64,000 nt of DNA from NCBI GenBank assembly GCA_030435675.1, contig CM059624.1, positions 2,008,769 through 2,072,768 on the forward strand. The letters are read 5' to 3'. Below the pieces are notes generated by a model that worked only from the letters and a program-made list of their open reading frames with translations, searched no databases and was not told the origin of the DNA. The number at the start of each line of letters is the position of its first letter. The first letter of the stretch is position 1. The position numbers and the translations under genes are program-made. Origin of the DNA: Steinernema hermaphroditum (taxonomy: Eukaryota; Nematoda; Chromadorea; Rhabditida; Steinernematidae). This document shows, piece by piece, positions 1 to 12,700 of the stretch.

Positions 1-193
1 TGATAGAGGTTACAGGCCAGTTTCGCCAATGAGACAGCCAGGTCCTGGCTCTCATGTGGATCCTCAGCTCAATGCTTTCATAATTTCCGATAGACATTCT
101 CCTATCTGATCTGGCCATGATGGATTAAACTGACCCTGTCTACGTCTTCAATTTACCCTGTTTCACCCATCCTCTAGGTCTCACTGACTCACT

Positions 194-1798
194 TTAAGCA
201 CAGTCACTGACATAGTCGGTCCAGGCCCTATCTCTTCCCCAATGGCTATCACCGAATATATATGTAGTTGGCAGAAGATACCCATGAGTATGATGAAGGA
301 CTTGGATGGAAGACATAAGCTTTAGATCAACGGAAAGTTTGGGTACGATTTTAATGGCCTGAACGTGATAGAAGTTGCGGTCCATTCTATGGCTAGTTTC
401 ACCAGTGAGATAGCTACTTCCTGGCTCTCTTGGCGTCTGGATACACTTAAACGAGTGTAAATTAAATGGGCTTCAGTCTCGAGTCCACAGAGAAGAGGCC
501 CTGAGGCAAGGAGAAAATGGCTATGTTCATAAGGACCTTTGGCCTTTACCCTAATGAACAAGAAATTATAACCTTTTAACATCGCTATTACCTGCTGCTG
601 TTGAGCCTGCTCTCCATCCCACTTCCACAGCTGTCCAGCGCCTTCCCTCTTCCACCCAATATGGAACCGGTCGCCGGTGCCCTTCACTATGGACAGCAAT
701 CTCTCGTGCTTAGTCGTGGTCTTGATATGCACCAAATGTCCATTTGTCGCAATCAACGGGCAAACTTCTTGTGCCGAAGGGCGGTCGGCCTGTCCCTCGA
801 TGTGGTACAAGCATTCTCCATAGGAAGCGCCGCTTTTGAACGGAGCTTTGTAGGCTAGCCAGTTGGGTTTGCAGAAGCAATTCACTGGAATGACGTTGAA
901 TCTACAGTATCCATAGAAGACTTACCGTAACAGAGGGCTTTCGCCATCTTCCTAGTCACGTTGGCCTCCTTATTCTCGAAGTTCATGTTTTCGGAGGCGA
1001 TCAGTGCCAAGCTCTTGGCGAGCTGTCCTCCTGTAGCCGAACGATGGGCCAGCGTTATGATGGAGATACCCGATTCTCTGAGCTCAGATGATACCTTCTT
1101 GGGGTCGCTTGCGCCACCACTAAGAAGCTTATGAAGAATCTGTGTTTAGGGGAGGTACACCTACAATTTATACTCTGCGGCGACAACTATAACAGCTCGC
1201 TGGACGTTGGGACGGTCGATGTTCTTGGCGAAGATACGTTGTGCTTCCAGAAGAGCGCTAAAATTGGACGAAAAAGGGTTACGATATTGGTCCAGCATGC
1301 TTACTTCGCCAGATCAACGGTCACCTCCTTGGCATCCGGTTTAACCGACAGCATGTCTCTGAAGAGCTGGCCCACAGAGCTGTATCTCCCGAAATCTCCA
1401 ACAGTAGTGACGTCCCGGCTATAGGTGAGGAAAGCGATTCGAGAAGACTGATTAGCTTTCGAGTCCAAGTTGATTCCTTTGAAGAGGGTGTTCAAACCAG
1501 CAGCGGCCGCTCTGACTTCGCTTCCCATCGCTTTGGACCTGTCCATCAGGACGACAATGTCTAACCAGAGCTTGTTGAAGCTGCAGGCACACTGGCCTTC
1601 TCCACGAGGAGAGGGAACGGGAACTGCAGTGGGAGTGCAGCTTTGGCAGCTGGTGGGCGTGACAGGGAAGGGTGTAGGTGTTGGAGTCTGTGGACCTCTG
1701 GTTGTGTCGACATGGACTAGCTCTAGAGATAACAGAGATATTACTCTGTGGAGGTTTCTACCGACTCCCTGCATAAGCAGAGTGGCCGACAGATCCAT
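194..1798 (-). CDS. VWA + C-type lectin domain secreted protein (clec family)
   Basis: Model (minus) joins 1798-1305, 1257-1165, 1119-926, 884-592 and a tentative last exon 445-194; phases agree (441 aa). After a hydrophobic N-terminus and a Pro/Thr linker comes a von Willebrand A domain with a MIDAS-like DIVVLMDRSKAMG (DxSxS with the last Ser replaced) and the late segment SGISIITLAHRSATGG. A C-type lectin domain follows (CLYHIEG, HLVHIKTTTKHERL, FHIGWKREG). This VWA-CTLD order is common in nematode clec genes, which are usually secreted and often induced by pathogens. The last exon is open and in phase but does not show a clear CTLD C-terminus, so the 3' end is uncertain. A segment near 1-60 resembles 400-430, suggesting a local duplication. 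An upstream in-frame ATG at 1840 is an alternative start. Confidence 0.75.
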
Positions 1799-2183
1799 TT
1801 GGAAGAAGGGACCTAGACAGAAGTCTAGAAAGCCATTCAAAAACTCATTTCAACTTTGTGCTTTGTCCGCCAAGGGTTCAGGGAGCGGTCGGTTTCCGGA
1901 AGCAGGGAAATTAGGACTGCGACCGGTATCGAACCCACCCCGACCGACTACAAAACGGAAGCGTTCGCAATGAGCCACACAGATACTTACACTTGAACGG
2001 TTCGGGGCCGCTATGTCTCTTTTCGCTTTTTTATAGGTTTAGGGCGAAATTCAAACGCTTTCGCCTCCTTTTGCGAACCAATCTTGCTCATAGGCAGGGC
2101 TTCTTAACCCTTAGCGTATAAAGGGTATATTGTCTTCACTTGGATAGGTCAGCGGAATACAGCGAGGACAACGTTTTTGTGCG

Positions 2184-2306
2184 TTATTTGCCTAGAAGGA
2201 GAAAGAACCCACGTTCGTAGACATTCTGGAAGGCGTTGCCAGCAGCGTCTCCTTGAACCGAGGCGAATACGGCTCCGAGTAGAAGCACAAGAAGCGGTCC
2301 AACCAT
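2184..2306 (-). CDS. Possible 40-aa secreted peptide precursor
   Basis: An uninterrupted 40-codon frame begins with a strong signal peptide (MVGPLLVLLLGAVFASVQG) and continues to a short mature part ending YERGFFLLLGK. The final Gly-Lys could be an amidation/processing signal. A TATA-like tttaaagg lies about 40 bp upstream on the same strand. I do not recognise the family. The ERGFF string recalls the insulin B chain, but there are no cysteines, so I treat that as coincidence. The gene is short and unsupported by a paralog here. Confidence 0.35.
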   Translation of the reverse strand: MVGPLLVLLLGAVFASVQGDAAGNAFQNVYERGFFLLLGK

Positions 2307-2519
2307 AATCGAAGGATGGAATACCGTCCGATAGCCAGTCCTTTAAATGGCTCCCTGCTTGTATTTGCTGAGAGGGAGTGGTCAGTTCGTCGTTTATTAG
2401 TAAATCATCTTTTGTTTGTGCTTTCTGGAAAACGGTTTGACCGTTTGTAAACAATGCAATCATCAACGACGCAGAAGGGGAATCTGTAAACAAGCATGTG
2501 CACAAACACTATTTCGTCA

Positions 2520-3040
2520 CCTAACGATGGCCAAAGGGTCACCTAATTTGTTGGTGACCACTTTCGATCCCTTCGATAGATGATGGGAGCTTTTCGTGCA
2601 TGTTTGCATACAGAGGAATGGTTTAGATGTGTGTAGAGTGGACCGCTAACACGTTATACGATCTCTCTATATGTAAATTATTCAAACGGTCAACAAAAAA
2701 TTGATAACAAACCAAACAACACTCGTTTGTGGACATGATTACTGAAAGATGAGTAATTTCATGATATGTAAATGACGACAGCGCTTCCCAGCTGTACCGA
2801 GGGTCCGGAATACATACATGTGCTCTTCTCTACAGATAGAAGTTGAAGACCACTGTCACTTCCTTTGATGTTCTTGAGCCACGAGGCTCCAGAGCTCTAG
2901 CTGAGGATGTCAGTTGGCTATTAGTGCAGCGACTGTCGTAGGCCTCGAAAGTCAGAGCATAAAAGTAAAAGTTAAATCACCCAGATAACAAATAACAATG
3001 ATGTGACGCGAGTGGATTAAACGACCTTCACGACGAAACA
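2520..3040. other. Intergenic, no feature recognised
   Basis: AT-rich spacer between the small peptide ORF and the 3' end of the F-box-like gene. No ORF, RNA gene or repeat could be supported. Confidence 0.5.
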
Positions 3041-3045
3041 ACAGC

Positions 3046-4718
3046 TTACTCATCCAACTCTTCGACGGACATCTGAGTGAGGGGAGTATCGATTCTCTGC
3101 ACAATCAAACGTGTCTTCTTGTTCGGATGCATAAAGCAGACTTTGTCACTGTCCATGTTGTCACAAAGTTCGTTCCATGCCGTCTTCAACATACGAAACT
3201 CAACGCGCTTCAGTTGATCCACAACAGTACTGCCATCACCGTCCTCCCATTTTTTGATCATCTCCATCAGTTCACTGTGTGTCATTTGTTTGTACTGAAA
3301 CGAGAGGACGATGACAAGGGATTTCCTTTAAGTAATAGCTCATTTACCTTCATTTCAATTGTAACGAGCCTGTTCGGCAGCCTCTTCACCTTCAACGAAG
3401 TCCAACCGGAGCGATGAGCGATGAAACGAACACCTTCTAGCTTCAGTGGACCGTATTTTTCGGCGTGCTTAGACCACTCTTCACCAGATTCCAAGAAAAG
3501 CCGTAGTTCTCTCTCGTCGTGGAGACGAAATCCATCGCCAGCCTTCCACTTGGAAATTTCAGCATCAATCCACGCGGCAGTCACTGGCAAATGCTGAAAC
3601 AGAGCGTCACAATTTAGGAGATCAAGTCAAAGACATACCCACGGTTGGAATTTCATAAACTGGATGCAATTCTCAAAAATGGACGTGCCGCTGGACGAAA
3701 TATACAGAGAAGAACCTCTTGAAGGATGAACAGCATATCCATCGGGGTTGCAATACTTCTTCTTGATAGATGCAAGATTAACTATTGAAGTTAATTGAAG
3801 CTGCTTCTTGGCATCGAAAGAGCCATCGGAATTTTGCCAACGCTTGACAAAAGTATCCATTTCATCTTGTCGAACTCCATAGTAAGAAAACGAAATCTGG
3901 AACGGGGCGATTCTCTTCTTCTCAAACAACAAGGATCCAGCTATGTCTAGCATCCTCTTTCCGTCAACATAACGAATAGAGAGATATTCCAGCAGAGATC
4001 CTTCTTGACCAGCATAATCATCGATGAAGTCTTCAATTCTCAGTTCCTTGTCCGGTAAATAGGTGTTCAAAATTAATCGAGAGAATGTTTTCTGTGCTGC
4101 TGGAAGCATTTGCAAGGCGATGTCCATTTCTGGCGAATCAACGTCCCCCAAATTGAGACATCGATGGAAGCCGTCCTCACTCGGCTCAACTGGAAGACTA
4201 AGGTTTCGCCGAACTTCTTGTAGATCTGCTCGATGGTAGATGCTTGGCGTCTTTTTAGTATACCGCTTGATCGGCATCCTGGGGCGAAGCAGTCGGCAAC
4301 AACTGGTGGTATCCCGGCGTTTGTGTGAATGTATGTTCACACTTCTTATCCAAACGTAAGGCAAGTTCTTGAAATCCCACTCGCCCGCCGTTTCTCCATT
4401 GCAGAGTCGCTTCACGGCGCCAAGGTGAACCTCCACTTCCTTGTCTTCCTGGTTTTGCTTCGCGCCCTTTTTGCGGCGCTTCCGTGATGGTTCACCTTCA
4501 GCAGTGAGCGTCAAATATCCAGAATCCCACATTTTCCAGCGTTGACGGACCACGATGTCGAGATCAATGATGCAGCGTTTCTTCAAATGAGCTTCGGTGA
4601 CGAGTTTCCAGTTTTCTAATTCGGGCTTCTCTTCCACGGCCTTGGCGAGTATTTGCAAATCGCTAGGAGGAAGGAGGTGAACCAGATAATCGACCAAATC
4701 ATGCGGCAATTGATCCAT
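3046..4718 (-). CDS. F-box-like protein, nematode type
   Basis: Three exons (4718-3639, 3593-3348, 3294-3046) with canonical 43-53 bp introns give 524 aa. The N-terminus MDQLPHDLVDYLVHLLPPSD resembles an F-box, a short helical module that recruits substrates to SCF ubiquitin ligases. A basic KRRKKGAK stretch lies near residue 90. The rest is a long region without recognisable repeats, like the poorly conserved substrate-binding halves of nematode F-box proteins. The ATG sits 10 bp after a ttactttcag acceptor, which suggests trans-splicing. The F-box assignment rests on the first ~40 residues only. Confidence 0.65.
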
Positions 4719-4994
4719 CTTCGCGGTTCTGAAAGTAAATGTACAATACAAAAGCAGAGTAGAAAAGACGCGCGAATAAGAAACAAAGCACGACCAGCCC
4801 AACCATTGTCGGGCGAATGGTTTGCAGAGACAGATGCAAACCGTTGCAGCGAACGTGAATTTAATGGGTCAACCTGTTTAGCGAACCTGTCTTCTGCTCA
4901 GTATTTTCACATTGGACAAGTAAAAATCAAAAAATAGGCATAACAACTCAGAAGCCGTCAATCCTGTTAGGAAAGCTAGTGCTATAATCATCAA

Positions 4995-5528
4995 GAAACG
5001 CTTTGAAACGTCTCACTCTTGTCGCGGTGGCGAGCGGTCGGTCCCTCCGGTCGCTCTCTGAGTGTCCGGTTGGTCTGATGGTAAACCCTGTGGCAGTTGT
5101 TAGTTTTCCGGCTTCCAGAGGGAATTGGGACACCCGGAAGCCGTAGTCCCACCACCGCTGACAAACAAGATGTCCGATGCCAGGAATCCGGCTGCGTGAG
5201 ATGTCACCCTGAAGGTCGCCGACGCTCTGAGGACCACCGAAGACGCAATTCCCGGACCACGAACTCATCTCTCCGAAGAAGATGCGAGCTCAAAAGCCTC
5301 CGCTGTGCCGCAAACGCCCCGAGAAGAAGAAGTTCTACTGCCATTTCCGAAGTTTTGCCGTCTCCCACATGCCCCGTGATGCGCGCCGTCTCCGACCGGT
5401 TCGCCATAAGCGCCACGCCAGGGATGAAGCCGGCTAAAACGAGACATCCTCTGTTTGTCTATTATTCGGTGTCGTGCAAGGCGCAAGCCTTTGATTCACG
5501 AAATAAACTCGTAAACTCGAAACGCTTT
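4995..5528 (+). mobile_element. Retroposon copy 1 (subfamily A)
   Basis: A GC-rich ~514 bp unit (5005-5518) is flanked by the 10-bp direct repeat gaaacgcttt (4995-5004 and 5519-5528). The 3' end is a short hairpin (aaggcgcaagcctt) followed by tgattcacgaaataaactcg, shared with the copies at 7.9, 10.1, 12.9 and 57.7 kb. The 5' end carries gagcggtcggtccctccgg. Only fragmentary ORFs are present, so it looks non-autonomous. Target duplications plus a fixed 3' end point to RNA-mediated insertion. Confidence 0.8.
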
Positions 5529-5539
5529 CGTGCCACCTA

Positions 5540-6700
5540 GAATGATTGTACTTTAATGTTCATATTCTTGGTCAGGTTTATAGATGCTCAACAACGAGGA
5601 TAAAATACGCGGATCGTTTTGAAAAATTTTGTTCTGTAAGTGAACGCATAATTAGAATCTATCAGGATAGAAAAGAGTGAGAAACAAAACACGACTAATC
5701 ATTGGAAATCACGACTACTGCAAACAATCACTTCCACATGAATGCTTTGCAGAGACAGACACCGACTCCATTGATAGACACAGACAAATGGAGCGTCGGT
5801 CGATGAACCAACCGATCGACTCTTGACGGACTGTGGGAAATGATGCAGAGATACCACCACCGTCAGGGCAATCGTCGTAGGATCGCATAACAGATAGCAC
5901 GCCAGTGCAAAGAATGAGGCGCTTTTCAGAGCGCACCGTTTAGGGCAAACTTGGGTTCAAAATACTCGTCTATCCGCTGTAAACATACTTCCGATTGTTC
6001 TGACATGACACCACTTTCAGAAATTGAAATATCCATCGAAACACTAACACATCTCATTCAAATTCGACTATCGACCGAACATACAACTTTTACCACTCGA
6101 TTGTCTCTTTTCTCTGACTATGTACAGGGCGATCCAAAAAGAGCACTTTAGACGGAAGTTTGAGAAGTTATTTCAGAGAGCATCGAAACGTGAGACCGGT
6201 CGGAATGCGGAAGAAATCGACCGGTCCTCTCACAGTCTAAACTGGCTTTCTAGACTCTTGCTAGACTTCTGGTCAGACTAGACCGTGTATTCCTCTCCGC
6301 CTAACACTAATATTAAAGAGAGAACTGTCTTACACTATCTGAGATCAGTTTTCGGGCTTCCTCTTCTGATCGAACCGAGGCAAAGTAACACACGTAAATA
6401 AGGGTATTTATGATCCCTCTTTGTGTATCCTGATATTGTTGTTCCTGTCATTAATTTCCCTGTTTGTTCTCTCGTCTCTACTTGCACCCGTAAGAGTGTT
6501 TATAAAAACACGACGACGTAAACAATCCGCCCTTCTGCGACGCACCCATAGCCGCGGCGGCGCGGCTGGAAGACGACACCTTGCCGCGGGTGCGCCGCCC
6601 TTCAAGGCGCTTTTTTATCGATTAACTGCCCTATCTCGCCGAAAATCGCTCGACGCCGAGTTCTCGTGTAATCTAACCTTACGCGCGGAGCGCCGCTAAA
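5540..6700. other. Intergenic with a partial mariner-like repeat
   Basis: The stretch at 5669-5760 resembles 4765-4850 (shared aatgctttgcagagacag block), a small local duplication. A mariner-like end (tgtacagggcgatccaaaaa) lies at 6121 and the following ~170 bp resembles the interior of the MITE at 7274. A GC-rich block (6530-6610) with a TATA-like ttataaaa near 6498 precedes gene C. No coding gene is supported. Confidence 0.5.
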
Positions 6701-9700
6701 ATGCTGCCGACCGTTTTGTGTCTGTTACTATTCGTCGTGTCCCTATCGCTGGCCGACGGCGACAGCTCAAACGTCATTTTGTGTGCCGATGGCGCTGTGC
6801 CCAAGAAGTACGATGAACATTCTGACGGATTTGAGCATCTTTCGATAGAGCCTGTGCCGGAATGTTCCCGAGAGAAGATCGAGGAACTTTGTCGAACTGT
6901 AAGTCGCTATTTTTTTCGCGAATTTTAGTTATTTTGACCCCTTAATAAGTCGATATTTAATGTCCGTGTGCTAAACCGAGCTCTCGTAGAATTTCTTTTT
7001 AACCGAACACATTAAAGTGGATCGAAAAGTGATGATGTATTCATTGCTACGATATTTGAGTAGCAGCCAGTTTTGACCAGTTCTATACAGTTTGAATAAT
7101 GTGACCTACGAAAATCTAGAGATCAATAAGTGCGGAGATCAGTCATAACCCAGTCGGGCTTATCTAGGCACTCAAATATATGGTACTCAATATTATATCT
7201 TTTACATCATATCTTTATATGTCTTTCAATGGGAAGGCCTTTAGCTGGTTCAGCTGGCCTGACCAGACGATTATACAGGGTGGTCCAAAAGAGAGGTCAT
7301 CTATACAGGAGTCTGGATTGTCCTTTTCGTGAGCATCTTAAACTGAAGCTAGGAAGTTTGAAATAGGGAAAAAGCGACCGGTCTCACCGGTCTGAATTTG
7401 TGAATGTCGCTCTAGACTTCTGTTTAGGTTCCTTAAGCTTTTTCTTTTTTAGCCATCCTGTAGAGAACTGACGATTCTATTCGTCTTCTTCTTGTGTGCT
7501 TATCTTTGCAAGGGGGTCAAGAAGTGGTCGGTTTCTGTCGGTCGGCTTTTCTCTAGGTGCCTTTTTGACCCGTCTTGTATATAGCCATTAAATCACGAAT
7601 CAAAGATGGAATATAATACCCATCGGCTGGACCGTGTATTGATAAGGTGGACAGTAATATGCGGAGCTAAATACGACCTTCCATCTCTGTTACGTATTCT
7701 CTTATATCTATGTTAAAACTGCATATTAATATTCCGTAAATTACATAAATGCCATAAATTGGTCTGAAATTAAAAGTTGAAAGGTCGTTGTCATCCGGCA
7801 TTCTCGGGTGAAAGTTACACGATGTGGTAGTGATAGGATCTTAATCTGAGTCTGGGCACATCACTACGGCCCGTATATTTTTTCACGATTTTACTTCATG
7901 AATCAAAGGCGTTACGCCTTGCATGACACCGATTAATAGACAACAGAGGATATCACTTGTAGACGGCTTCATTCCTGGCGCGGCGTTGACGTCGAACCGG
8001 TAGGAGACGGCGCGCTTCAGGGGGCATCTGGGAATCGGCGAAACTCCGGAAATGGCGGCCGAACTTCTTCTTCTCGGGGCGTTTGAGGAGGCTTCTGCGT
8101 CAGAGGAGGCTTCTGAGCTCGCATCTGCTACGGAGAGATGAGTCCGTGGTTCGGGGGTTGCGTCTTCCTCAGTATTGGTGTCCTCAGAGCGTCGGTGACC
8201 TTCGGGATGACATCTCACGCAGCGTCGGGCGTCGGATTTCTGGCGTCGGACATCTTGTTGTCTGCGGTGGTGGGACTACGGCTTCCGGGTGTCCCAATTC
8301 CCTCTGGAAGCCGGAACACTCACAACTGCCACAGGGTTTGCTGTCTGACCAACCCGACGCTCAGAGAGCGGCCGGAGGGACCGACCGCTCGCCACCGCGA
8401 CACGAGTGAGCCCGGCCCGTATAACCTTTCGTAAATGTCAGTGCTTTACTAATACTTGGCCTAGTGACATGCTAAACCGATTTTTTAAGACGTTGGAGAA
8501 GATCGTGGTGATATTTGATGACATCAGAGTGAGAATCTCAAACAGTTAAGAATAGAGTTAAACAAAGAGAAGTCGAGAGTCGTCACTAGTGTCCGCCGAC
8601 TAGAGAAGAACTCAATGGTCCCGTGGTGTAGCGGTTAGCACTCAGGACTCTGAATCCTGCGACCCGAGTTCAAATCTCGGCGGGACCTTATGTTTTGTTT
8701 TCCTAAAGGTCTCGTTTTCCTAAACTATGGAGTATTCCACCAGTGCATATGAATACATAAGGGCCATTCTAAGGCAGCGATAAAGAAGGAAACAAGTGAG
8801 TATGGAGTGCGAGTGGACGTCGATCCATTTCGGCCGTTTTGTGTCCTTTGGTCTCAATAGATATTATAAAAACTCATATGAGACTTTTTATTTTTCCACC
8901 TTGATGACCATTCGAAATAATGATTGTAAAATATCATTCTTTAAAATAGGCACTACATTATGGAGGTCATCGCAATTGACGGCTTTTTTTGGCGCATGAC
9001 TACACTACATAGCAAAACATGCCACATGTTTTTTGATGTTTTACTGTATGATTCTGCCTTCCAGTTGATGTGTGATTTCAGGCTTACCCAAACGTGTTAC
9101 ACAGTCGAAAACTTAACGACACCGTGGAGGTCGACGAGAACGGAAAAGTGATTGAGTATGCAAAATTTCACTGTCAGGGTAAACATCTTCACTTGTGACA
9201 TTATCCATTTTATTTTGCTTCCAGATTACAGACGTGCACCCGAACTGAAGGTCCCCACTGGGGCCTGGTCAGATCGACTGATCGCTTCAGTTAAAACTGG
9301 CTGCATGACCGAAGGTGACTGGGTGGAGCTGGCCATCGAGGAGCACTGCGATGGGAAGGTAAACGATTTTACCGTATGTGGCACAGTTGGGTTCTCTTGA
9401 ACTCGGCGACGTGGTGACCTTTAATCGTTGTTCGATACAATCAATCAAACAGGTTCCCCGTGGTGACCTTCAAGCGTGGAATGCTAGCCGGAACTGATCT
9501 CTGGCGTCCACATAAGAAGCAAATTAGCCAAGAACCAAAGGCTACTGAAAGATCCATTCATCAAAACATTTCTATTTTTGACACATTTCTCACCCAAGCG
9601 AAAACATTTTTATTATCGATCACGCGCTAACATTGTTTCCGTCTGCGCTGCAGCATGTTTTTGCCATCTTTTAGGGTTTGTTGATTGGAAAAAAAGAGAC

Positions 9701-12700
9701 ACATATTACACTCAGGGAGCACTCCAAATGAAAGACGAACTGTGGAAAGGGGAGAGATATTTGAAATTACTATGGACAAAATGGATTGGATCTGAGGAGC
9801 GATGTAAATTGTCTGTGTTCCGTCCACAGGGTCGGTCCCTAGAAGACAAGATGAGACCTGAGGTCCGAAACGAATTACGACCGATTACAAATCAAGCACG
9901 TTTGAACCAATGTTGGCCTTGGCCTTATTCACTGTTTTTTTTAGCTATTTTCAGACCACAAATACATTATAGCCGTAATCTGACGAGGAGTGTGAAATAT
10001 CTTGAAATAAGGGACCCCGAAACGTTTTCTTAATTGTATAATCTACATTATCTTTTCTGGTCCTTTTTGGGTCTTTCATTTGTGTTCCCAGTGATCGGTC
10101 GGGTCGTCCACTCGCTCTTTCTGAGGCTGTCTGGGGCCGACTGAGTTGAGTGAGCGGTCGTTTTCGGCCGTCATTGTTGGTTGCATAGTGATCGCCCCGG
10201 CTCCCAGAAGGCCTGGAACACCAGGGAGCCGTAGTTCCAACGTCTTGCCAAGAAGCCCGTCACTGCCGCCCGACTCCACCCGCGCCGCCAGAGAAGCCGA
10301 AGAAGCGTTACAACTCCGAAGTCTGTGCCGCCAGCTGCCTTGATGGTTCCCGGTTTGCCCGTTGTGCTCCACCGACGCGTTTCGCCCAGATGCCGTTCTT
10401 CGCCCGTGCTGCCCGCGGAAGCCGCCGAAGAAGCTTCTCAACTCCGACGTCCGCGCTGCCACCCGAGCTGAAGATAGGCTTGCTGTGTTCCACCGTCTCC
10501 GGGGTCAACTTTTCGCCTCTCTGATGCCCGCGCACACTGATGGGATCGTCGCCTTCTACTCTGATGCTGTGCCCTGCGCCGAAGCCAGAAGACCGACGAC
10601 TACGGAGTGACAATGTGGTTTTTGTGCATATATATGACGTCTCGCAAGGCGTAAGCCTTAGATACGAGAAATAAACTCGTAAACTCGTCCTTTTTGTAAA
10701 TCCAATTACATGGCCTTCATTACAAATTGAGATGAAAGACCTTGCCATAAATTGTTGAACAACTTGATCATAGATCTGAACATTTCGCGCAGACTTGACC
10801 AGCAAAAAAGCCAAAATGACCTTTACATAAGATACTAGCTTCGGACTCGAACTCGTTTTGAGTCTGAAAACGAGTCCGAACTCGGATTCGCTGGGATTTC
10901 GGACTCGATTAGGATCACCGGCTTCACCCGTTAAGGCTTGGCCATACTCCACGGCTTAAACCGCGCGCGCGTCCTAACTCCATTGTAAATTTTGCCCCGC
11001 GGTAAATGGCGTTAGGACGCGCGTGAAGCTTAAGCTGCGGAGTATGGCCAAGCCTTTAACAGAGAAATCCAAACTTTTTCGGTTTTTTTCCAACGACACC
11101 GGTTTTCAGCACACCACGGAAAATGAGCACTGCATAGCAATCATTCCAAACCATCATTATTATTTTTTGGCTTTTTTGACTTGAATCTAGGCGAGCCTAT
11201 CTAGACGTGACTGGAATTGAAAAAAGTGGAGCCCATCGAGGAAATTTTTTGTATGATTCACCCTCGCCAATAGAAGAACACACTATCAAGATACAAGAGA
11301 CACCCCGTGAACCCTGGCTATTTTTCTGACATCGCCCTAATGTTGGGGAGCTATCCGAAGACGATTACTCAATCTACACTTTAACTCCCCCTTTCAGGAA
11401 CTCCTCCAGCACTCTACCGGAGAGCAGTGCGACAATCTCGAAGATAAATACATGGATTTTGTGTTCGTTTGTGACAGTCCAAAAACAAACGAAAGCTCCT
11501 TGCTCGAGCCACAGCTAGGAAATGAATTCGATTTGATGCATCAGTACGGAAACATTTCCCAGCAGCTGAAGAAGGCAATTGAGATGAATAGTGCAGATGT
11601 GGAGATCCTCCGAAGTAGGCTTAGGAGTCTGAAGGAAAGGATGGGGAATATCACTCTGGACGTGGACATGAACGACTCCATCGAGATGGAGGTAAGATTT
11701 ACTTTGGGAAAACGTATTTTTTGGGTTATATAAGACATTAGGAACCCCATAATATCAGCAACTAGCTGGACACTGGAAGTTGTAAATGTGGAAATACTCA
11801 ATTTCACTGCAATATGTGCCAACGATCCTTATGTAAGCCACTGGGTGGGGATCGAATTCCAGCGTCTGCACAGATCTGGAATGAAAGACAGTTAGAGGAT
11901 ACACTTATAATTACGGTCACCTACTTGCACGCTTCAGCTGTCCTGTCTATAATGCGCCTCCAGTTCTCTCCATCCGCAGATGTTTCAATATAGTAATTGA
12001 AGTGGCGATCGTCAGCGTTATACAGGATGAATTGCAGGGATCCAAGTAGACGGCTCTGATCCAGTTTCAGTGTTATCCCCTGGGGATCCGGGATAGGATG
12101 ATAGGCATACCTGACCTTGTTGCCATCGGCGACAACGTTTCTCGTCTCGTAGACACCACCGGAAATCAGTTCAGTGCCGTTTTGTAGTGTCACCGATGGC
12201 ATTTCTGAAATAATCGAATTCAATGAGAGCAGAATAGAATGGACTGTCAGCAGAGAAGCGAGAATCGATGGAATGATAGGGGTGCTCCCGACGAAATGGA
12301 CGATAAAGATACCAACTCGGATCGATATCGCAGGGCGATGAAATATTTCGTCAGCTGGGGTGCTGATAAACCGTTCTTCACGTGATTGCGATGATGATTC
12401 ACGTGATGCAAGAAGGGAGAAGGTCGAGGAACCAGGATTAAAAGGGAGGCTTTCTTTCGAGGCGAAATCGATTAATTGTCATGAAGTCGTATCGGTTTTC
12501 ACTGCATTCATTCATTCATTTACTCTCGAATCAGTTCAAAAATCGGGCATTCACCATATAAGATATCTCAGGACGAGCGTAGATTACCGAAATCACGCCA
12601 GATTCAGCTAGTGTCTAACAACGTATGTCGTGCTATCTTTTCTAGTCATGGTTTTTCCCAGAATCTGTTTCTCTTGGCCACTTGCTTTTTCCATGCACCA

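Noticed and set aside
1905..1975. B-box-like ggttcgatacc on the minus strand, possible tRNA
   Set aside because: No acceptor or anticodon arms can be paired around it.
2184..2306. Similarity of ERGFF to the insulin B chain
   Set aside because: No cysteines are present and the match is five residues; insulin-like identity is not supportable.
5097..5540. 147-codon ORF on the plus strand
   Set aside because: It lies wholly inside retroposon copy 1, and the corresponding frames in copies 2 and 4 are not conserved as protein.
6421..6699. 92-codon ORF directly before gene C
   Set aside because: It is arginine-rich, GC-driven, with no splice link to gene C, whose own ATG follows with a clear signal peptide.
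10076..10952. Overlapping ORFs of 128 and 214 codons on the minus strand
   Set aside because: They are antisense reading through retroposon copy 3 and GC-rich repeats.
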